From assembly GCA_031426915.1 (NCBI GenBank), contig JASJPB010000013.1, forward strand, positions 1 through 64,000: a stretch of DNA of 64,000 bases, written 5' to 3'. Each line of letters begins with the position of its first letter. The first letter of the stretch is position 1. The notes beneath the pieces were generated by a model. That model worked only from the letters and a program-made list of their open reading frames with translations. It was not told the DNA's origin and searched no databases. Source of the DNA: Sulfurimicrobium sp031426915. GTDB taxonomy: Bacteria > Pseudomonadota > Gammaproteobacteria > Burkholderiales > Sulfuricellaceae. A program made the translations under genes and the position numbers. Shown here piece after piece: positions 59,379 to 64,000 of the stretch.

Positions 59379-61097
59379 CTAAACCGGGCCACTCAGCTGA
59401 AAACACACCCGCCCCGGGCGGTTGACGGTCAGTGCCAGTCGATAACCAGCCTGACTCGCCTGCCTGGCCGCCTGATAGAGCCCGACGCCCAGGCCGTTGT
59501 CGGACTGCACCGGCGAGTTCAAAAGCCGCGTTGCCAACGCCTGGTCCAGCGCGGACCCATCGTCGCAGAGCGTCAAACTGCCACCGCCTTCGCAGGAAAA
59601 ACCCACCCTGACTACCAGCTTGCGCTCCAACTTGCGTTTTTCCAGTGCGTTCTGCAGTAGATTATCGGCCACGCTATCAAATAGCTCCCCGGGGATATGC
59701 ACATGCTGGTCAAGGGACATATCGTAGGCGGCAAATTCGACCCGGTCCTGTGCATAGCGTTGTTGCAAGGCTTCCCACCACGAATGGGCGGTTATGCGCT
59801 CCACCGCTTCCGCCGCGTTAACCTTGGGCGACTTGAGCTTGTCCAGGGTCAGTTGCAGGCGCTGCACGATCTGCGGCAACTGACGCTGCATCAAGGCCTG
59901 AAGCGCCTGGGATTGGCCCGGATCGCTGCTTTCCACCGCGGCACACAGGGTCTTAAGGGATTGCAGCAGGTTTTTCACGTCATGGGTGAGCCTGGCCCCG
60001 GTTTCATAGATGGCCTGGGTATAGGCATTGTATTTCTGCTCCTGCTCGCGTTGCTTGGCCTCAAAAAAAGTTCCCAGCAACTGGGTCAGGAGTTTGACGT
60101 GGAGAATCAGCCCGGGGCTGAGCGCCCAGCGGGTATACAGCACCAGATTGACGCGGTGAAAGGTAAACTCGGCCGCATGCCTTGAGGCCGAGCCAAATTC
60201 CCCCGCGCCGCCCGGCGCCTGCCATTTCCCCCCATTCACCCATGGCAGGGCGGCGAGATCGTCCAGCGCCAGGCGCAGAAAATCCAGCGCATCGTGCTCA
60301 TGTTCAGCCAGTGCTGCCAAATTGCGCAACCAGCGTTCGAATGGCAGGCCGACGCTCAACAGGTAGCGCGACATCAATTGGCCGCCGCCGGCAAATCCCC
60401 CGTGCGGGTTCCACAACCAGCTCAGGGCAAACAGAACCGCCGCTATTGCCATCAGGGTTTGTGCCAACGCCATGGGGTAATTGCTCTGGCTGATCATCTT
60501 GACAGTAAAACTACCCAACACCAGCACCACGACCAGCAGGAACAGCATCAGACTATAGAAGAAATCCACGGCGTAAAACGGCTTGGACTGTTGTTTGCCT
60601 CCTGGCACGAACGCGACCAGGAAAGGCGCCAATAACAGGCCGTAGCGCACCGTCAGGGTCAGGGCCAGATTGCCGGGCGCCACCTCAAAAAGATGAGGAA
60701 CCACCCACAGCAGCAGTATGGAGAGCAGGTAAAGCAAGGCGAACAAATGGCCCAGACGCTGCCGCCGCCCCTCAACGCCCACCACATCCCCGCCCACCAG
60801 GCCGACCAGAATTCCCAGCCACAACGTGGCCAGCCACCAACTGCTCCAGAGCAGAAACAGCCCTCCGCCTCCTGCCAGCACCAGCACCAGGCGCCCGGGA
60901 GAAAGGTTGTGCTCGCTGCGCCACAGCGGCTGCCACAGCAGGAACAAGCCGAAATGCACCATCAGGGAAGCATAGGACCACCATGAATCGACCCCCCAGG
61001 CAAGCGCGGCATGCAGCGACAGCAGCATGCCCGCCAACAGCCAGTGAGGGCGGTTGGCGACGACTTGTTGCACCAAATGGGAAATTTTGCCGTTCAT
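59379..61097 (-). CDS. Membrane histidine kinase, orphan
   Basis: A 572-residue kinase from ATG 61097. About eight membrane helices fill residues 10-280. The dimerisation helix carries the phospho-acceptor in LTHDVKNLLQSLK, and the ATPase domain has the N-box DNLLQNALEKR, G1 DDGSALD and G2 GLGVGLYQ. The HDVKN box is like that of PrsK-type kinases. No regulator gene is next to it. The NtrC-type regulator at 22759-24192 has no kinase, so they could form a pair. Divergent from an ABC-2 permease gene, 72 bases apart. Confidence 0.85.
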   Translation of the reverse strand: MNGKISHLVQQVVANRPHWLLAGMLLSLHAALAWGVDSWWSYASLMVHFGLFLLWQPLWRSEHNLSPGRLVLVLAGGGGLFLLWSSWWLATLWLGILVGLVGGDVVGVEGRRQRLGHLFALLYLLSILLLWVVPHLFEVAPGNLALTLTVRYGLLLAPFLVAFVPGGKQQSKPFYAVDFFYSLMLFLLVVVLVLGSFTVKMISQSNYPMALAQTLMAIAAVLFALSWLWNPHGGFAGGGQLMSRYLLSVGLPFERWLRNLAALAEHEHDALDFLRLALDDLAALPWVNGGKWQAPGGAGEFGSASRHAAEFTFHRVNLVLYTRWALSPGLILHVKLLTQLLGTFFEAKQREQEQKYNAYTQAIYETGARLTHDVKNLLQSLKTLCAAVESSDPGQSQALQALMQRQLPQIVQRLQLTLDKLKSPKVNAAEAVERITAHSWWEALQQRYAQDRVEFAAYDMSLDQHVHIPGELFDSVADNLLQNALEKRKLERKLVVRVGFSCEGGGSLTLCDDGSALDQALATRLLNSPVQSDNGLGVGLYQAARQASQAGYRLALTVNRPGRVCFQLSGPV

Positions 61098-61169
61098 GCG
61101 CCACCCTCTGCCGCGTTGGTTTGGATATACTTGCCGCTCAGGCAATCCGTGCCAATAGAGCGTTTACAC

Positions 61170-61937
61170 ATGTCGCGAGCCATATTCACCATCGCCTATT
61201 TCACGTTTCTCGAAGCAGCCCGCGCACGACTCACGCGACTGGTGTTGCTGCTGTTGCTCGCGGCTTTTGCCGGCAGCCTGTTCTTGCAGGCCATCGCCAT
61301 CGCCGACAGCCAGCGCATCCAGACCGCATTTCTCGCGGCCATGCTGCGACCGGCCAGCATCTTCATTTTAAGCCTGTTCATCATCGGCAGCCTGTCCCGG
61401 GAGTTCAACGAGAAGGGACTGGAACTCATTTTATCACTCGACATCCCCCGCGCCAGCTACGTGCTCGGCAAGCAGCTCGGATTCATGGGCATCGGGCTGC
61501 TGCTGGCTGCCGCCATCGCCTCGCTGCTACTGTCTTTCGCGCCGGCAAGCCAGGTAGCCATGTGGAGTTTATCCCTGCTGTGCGAATTATGGATCATGAC
61601 GGCATTAAGCCTGTTCTGCATTTTCACCTTCAGCCAGATCCTGCCGGCCCTCTGCATGGCGCTCGGGTTTTATCTGCTGGCCCGTTCGATCGGCGCCATC
61701 CTGCTGATCGGCCATGCCCCGCTCAACACCGACGGCATCACCCAGCAATTCATGGTTCACACCCTCGACGCCATCGCCCTGCTACTGCCGCGCCTCGACG
61801 CCTTCACCCTGACCGCCTGGCTGGTCAACGACAGCGGACATTGGGCCGAGCTCGGGCCGATTGCGCTGCAAACCCTCATTTACCTGGCGCTGCTGGTAGC
61901 CGGTGCGCTCTTTGATTTGTCGCGCAAGAACCTCTAA
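61170..61937 (+). CDS. ABC-2 type permease, without adjacent ATPase
   Basis: A 255-residue membrane protein from ATG 61170 with six helices and the exporter-like phrase SLFIIGSLSREFNEKGLELILSLDIPRASYVLGKQ, typical of ABC-2 permeases. No ATP-binding protein is encoded nearby in the window, unlike the usual arrangement. Its ATG lies in the short gap divergent from the kinase, and a hypothetical gene follows three bases downstream. Confidence 0.75.
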   Translation: MSRAIFTIAYFTFLEAARARLTRLVLLLLLAAFAGSLFLQAIAIADSQRIQTAFLAAMLRPASIFILSLFIIGSLSREFNEKGLELILSLDIPRASYVLGKQLGFMGIGLLLAAAIASLLLSFAPASQVAMWSLSLLCELWIMTALSLFCIFTFSQILPALCMALGFYLLARSIGAILLIGHAPLNTDGITQQFMVHTLDAIALLLPRLDAFTLTAWLVNDSGHWAELGPIALQTLIYLALLVAGALFDLSRKNL

Positions 61938-61940
61938 GGC

Positions 61941-62687
61941 ATGAAAGAACGTTCCCTCGCCGCAGTTCCCCGGCCCATCCTGGCAATGCTGGCATTCGCC
62001 CTGGCGGTGCAAATTTATTGGGGCCTGCGCACGCCCTGGCCACAGACCCATGCCCAGGCGCTGCCCGCCGTTCCCTCTTACCAAACGCTGGCAGTGGCCA
62101 GCTTCGCCGAAACCATTCCGGCATCGCAGCTGCTTGCGCTTTACCTGCAAGCCTTCGACAATCAGCCGGGCGTCAGCATCCCGTTCAACGAACTTGACTA
62201 CAGAACGGTTAGCAAATGGCTGGAACGCATGCTGGAACTCGATCCCGACGCCCAATACCCACTGCTCATGGCCACCCATCTCTATACCCAGGTTCCCGAC
62301 CCCGGCAAACAACGGCAGATGCTGGATTTCGCCTACCAGCAATTTCTTGTCGCGCCTAATCAGCGCTGGTCCTGGCTGGCCCACGCATCCATCGTCGCAA
62401 AACATCAATTGCACGACCTGCCCCTGGCGCTGAAATATGCCCAAGCCATTGCAAAGCAGGCCACCGGAGCAGGTGTGCCCCACTGGGCGCAGCAAATGCC
62501 CATATTCATTCTGGAAGAAATGGGCGAGACCGAAAGCGCGAAAATATTGCTGGGAGGGCTGCTGGCCAACAAAACCCTCACCGACCCCCATGAGATACTT
62601 TTCCTGACTGAACGCTTGAACGCAATGGAAGCCCGCCCTGTCGACAATCCGTCACCGCCGTCAGAATTACAACACCCTCGGTATTAA
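61941..62687 (+). CDS. Unknown membrane-anchored TPR-like protein
   Basis: A 248-residue protein with one N-terminal anchor (PILAMLAFALAVQIYWGL) and a soluble helical part with TPR-like pairs (VSKWLERMLELDPDAQYPLL, LALKYAQAIAKQATGAG). It starts three bases after the ABC-2 permease gene, so the two form an operon. I do not recognise a named family. It is the last gene before the sigma-54 promoter of the prepilin. Confidence 0.65.
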   Translation: MKERSLAAVPRPILAMLAFALAVQIYWGLRTPWPQTHAQALPAVPSYQTLAVASFAETIPASQLLALYLQAFDNQPGVSIPFNELDYRTVSKWLERMLELDPDAQYPLLMATHLYTQVPDPGKQRQMLDFAYQQFLVAPNQRWSWLAHASIVAKHQLHDLPLALKYAQAIAKQATGAGVPHWAQQMPIFILEEMGETESAKILLGGLLANKTLTDPHEILFLTERLNAMEARPVDNPSPPSELQHPRY

Positions 62688-62724
62688 TTCAGGTCACTGT
62701 CCTTTTACCCTACAGCAATAACGC

Positions 62725-62740
62725 TGGCACAAATATTGCT
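62725..62740 (+). promoter_or_regulatory. Consensus sigma-54 promoter of the prepilin gene
   Basis: TGGCAC, five bases (AAATA) and TTGCT. The GG and GC dinucleotides are ten bases apart, as required for the -24 and -12 elements. The start point would be near 62751, 38 bases before the prepilin ATG. The regulator at 22759-24192 has the GAFTGA loop needed for such promoters. Confidence 0.8.
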
Positions 62741-62788
62741 GCATCAAGCTTAAACAATAATACCAATCAATTTCGGAGCGGATTCAAA

Positions 62789-63454
62789 ATGAAAAACCAT
62801 CAACAAGGCTTCACACTGATCGAAATCGCCATTGTGCTGGTGATTATCGGTTTGCTGTTGGGCGGCGTACTAAAGGGACAGGAACTGATCACCAGCGCTC
62901 GCGTGCGCAACATGATTTCGCAGCAGGACGGCATCAAGGCGGCTTATTTTGGCTTCCTGGATCGCTATCGCGCCTTGCCTGGGGACTATTCAGCAGCATC
63001 GGCAAACATCAAGGGCGTCGCAGCCGCCGCCAATGGCGATGGCAATGGCCAGATACTTGCCGACGAAGCCATCGCAGCGTGGGACCATCTGAGCAAGGCG
63101 GGATTCATCAACGGCAGCTACGTCTTTACCGCTGGCGCAGTAAATGACACAACCACCCCGAAAAATCCTTATGCCGGCTACTTGCAGCTCATTTACGATG
63201 CCGTCTACAGCGATTCTGGCACGGCCTCTGCGCGCCACAATCTGAAAACCGGGATCCAGGTTCCGGTCAACATCCTGGCCGAAGTAGACCGCAAGATCGA
63301 TGATGGCAACCCCTATGGCGGCGCATTCCGTTTCTCGATCTATGCGGGCGGGGCCACTGCGCCAACGGTGGCAACCTGTATTGTTACCGGGCCGCCTGTC
63401 ACATGGAACGTAGCCGGCGAGGAAAACAACTGTGGTGGCGCAAGCATTTTTTAA
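62789..63454 (+). CDS. Type IV prepilin-like protein, copy 1
   Basis: A 221-residue prepilin: short leader MKNHQQG cleaved before FTLIEIAIVLVIIGLLLGG, with Glu at +5. The stem helix continues through LITSARVRNMISQQDGIKAAYFGFLDRYRALPGDY, and two Cys near the C-terminus (ATCIV, NNCGG) probably form a disulfide loop. The ALPGDY phrase recurs in the next gene. Likely a pilin or pseudopilin exported by an MSHA-like machine, but not located next to it. It is driven by the sigma-54 promoter upstream and followed by a terminator. Confidence 0.85.
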   Translation: MKNHQQGFTLIEIAIVLVIIGLLLGGVLKGQELITSARVRNMISQQDGIKAAYFGFLDRYRALPGDYSAASANIKGVAAAANGDGNGQILADEAIAAWDHLSKAGFINGSYVFTAGAVNDTTTPKNPYAGYLQLIYDAVYSDSGTASARHNLKTGIQVPVNILAEVDRKIDDGNPYGGAFRFSIYAGGATAPTVATCIVTGPPVTWNVAGEENNCGGASIF

Positions 63455-63457
63455 GCT

Positions 63458-63510
63458 GATGAAAACACTTTTTCATCATCAACAAGAAACCCGCTTCTGC
63501 GGGTTTTTTG
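63458..63510 (+). terminator. Tandem hairpins and terminator after prepilin copy 1
   Basis: First an AT-rich hairpin, GATGAAAA / TTTTCATC (63458-63477), then AACCCGC-TTCT-GCGGGTT with six T in a row at its end (63488-63509). The second is a standard Rho-independent terminator. It lies between two prepilin genes and would lower expression of the second. Confidence 0.85.
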
Positions 63511-63524
63511 CTGTCCGGCTTCAT

Positions 63525-64000
63525 ATGGGCTCATGCAATCGTGGCTTTACCCTGATCGAAATGGCCCTCGTGATGGTCATCGTCGGTTTGCTTCTGACCG
63601 CGGCGCTGAAGGGAAATGAATTGATCACCAACGCCCGGGCGAGAAACGTCATCGCGCAACAGGCCGACATCAGAGCCGCATTCCACGGATTCCAGGACCG
63701 CTACCGCGCCCTGCCCGGCGACTACCCCGGAGCCGTCGCGAGCCGCAACATCCCGAACATAGCCGCCGACATCGGCGGAGATGGCAATGGAGTGATTTCG
63801 AATGCAACAGCCAATGAACAAACCATAGCCTGGGCACATTTATCGCAAGCCGGATTCCTGAGCGCCAGCTACCACATGACAAACCCAACCAATGCCGCAA
63901 GCGAGGCCAATACACCCAGGAACGTCTACAACGCCTACCTGCAACTGACCCAGGACAACAATTTTGCCACGGTGACGGGGGCCACTCCCGCAGCAGCCCG
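63525..64000 (+). CDS. Type IV prepilin-like protein, copy 2, cut by the window end
   Basis: Open from ATG 63525 to the last base, so at least 158 residues. The leader MGSCNRG is followed by FTLIEMALVMVIVGLLLTAAL, then LITNARARNVIAQQADIRAA and DRYRALPGDYPGAV, clearly paralogous to copy 1. No promoter of its own was found after the terminator, so it may rely on read-through. The C-terminus is beyond the window. Confidence 0.82.
   Translation, partial: MGSCNRGFTLIEMALVMVIVGLLLTAALKGNELITNARARNVIAQQADIRAAFHGFQDRYRALPGDYPGAVASRNIPNIAADIGGDGNGVISNATANEQTIAWAHLSQAGFLSASYHMTNPTNAASEANTPRNVYNAYLQLTQDNNFATVTGATPAAA

Overview
The window looks like chromosomal DNA of a GC-rich betaproteobacterium, probably from the Nitrosomonadales / Sulfuricella-Gallionella neighbourhood. 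That placement is inferred from gene families and gene order (mla - ABC - bolA - murA - his - hinT - tat - degS/nif3, plus a complete MSHA-type pilus cluster); no rRNA is present to confirm it.

Layout. 1-6.7 kb: two large paralogous sodium/solute symporters, the first with its DUF4212 small subunit, flanking a TPR protein and a small membrane protein; then a UPF0149/SEC-C protein. 6.87-10.28 kb: a small decayed genomic island at the 3' end of tRNA-Phe. It is bounded by a 25-bp direct repeat of the tRNA end and holds an integrase relic, a solo DUF433 protein, an MNT nucleotidyltransferase whose HEPN partner is cut by an IS256-family remnant, and a three-gene minus-strand cassette of poorly known proteins. 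10.4-24.2 kb: one long minus-strand operon for an MSHA-like type IV pilus, headed by a sigma-54-type response regulator. 24.3-43.4 kb: nif3 and a DegS-like protease (divergent), then a minus-strand run of tatABC, hinT, the histidine genes, murA, grxD, bolA, an ABC-2 transporter and an mla phospholipid-transport operon that contains a TolC-like gene. 43.6-54.3 kb: a TetR regulator with an operator-like palindrome, an 11-residue-repeat periplasmic helical protein, a deleted ubiB relic, outer-membrane phospholipase A, and a four-gene efflux system (OMF, HlyD-like, RbbA-like, ABC-2 permease). 54.4-57.1 kb: a luciferase-like oxidoreductase, thiS, a thiG with an internal deletion, and trmB. 57.2-64 kb: a CZB-PAS-GGDEF-EAL protein, an orphan histidine kinase, an ABC-2-type permease, an unknown protein, and two tandem prepilin genes, the first behind a consensus sigma-54 promoter.

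The main functional threads are envelope biology (pilus, Tat, Mla, PldA, efflux), histidine biosynthesis, and a likely sigma-54 circuit: an NtrC-type regulator heads the pilus operon and a pilin gene 38 kb away has a -24/-12 promoter. The least ordinary points are the tRNA-Phe island with its unknown three-gene cassette, the ThiG deletion that removes the catalytic lysine segment, the ubiB deletion relic feeding into pldA, and the sigma-54 promoter of the pilin.
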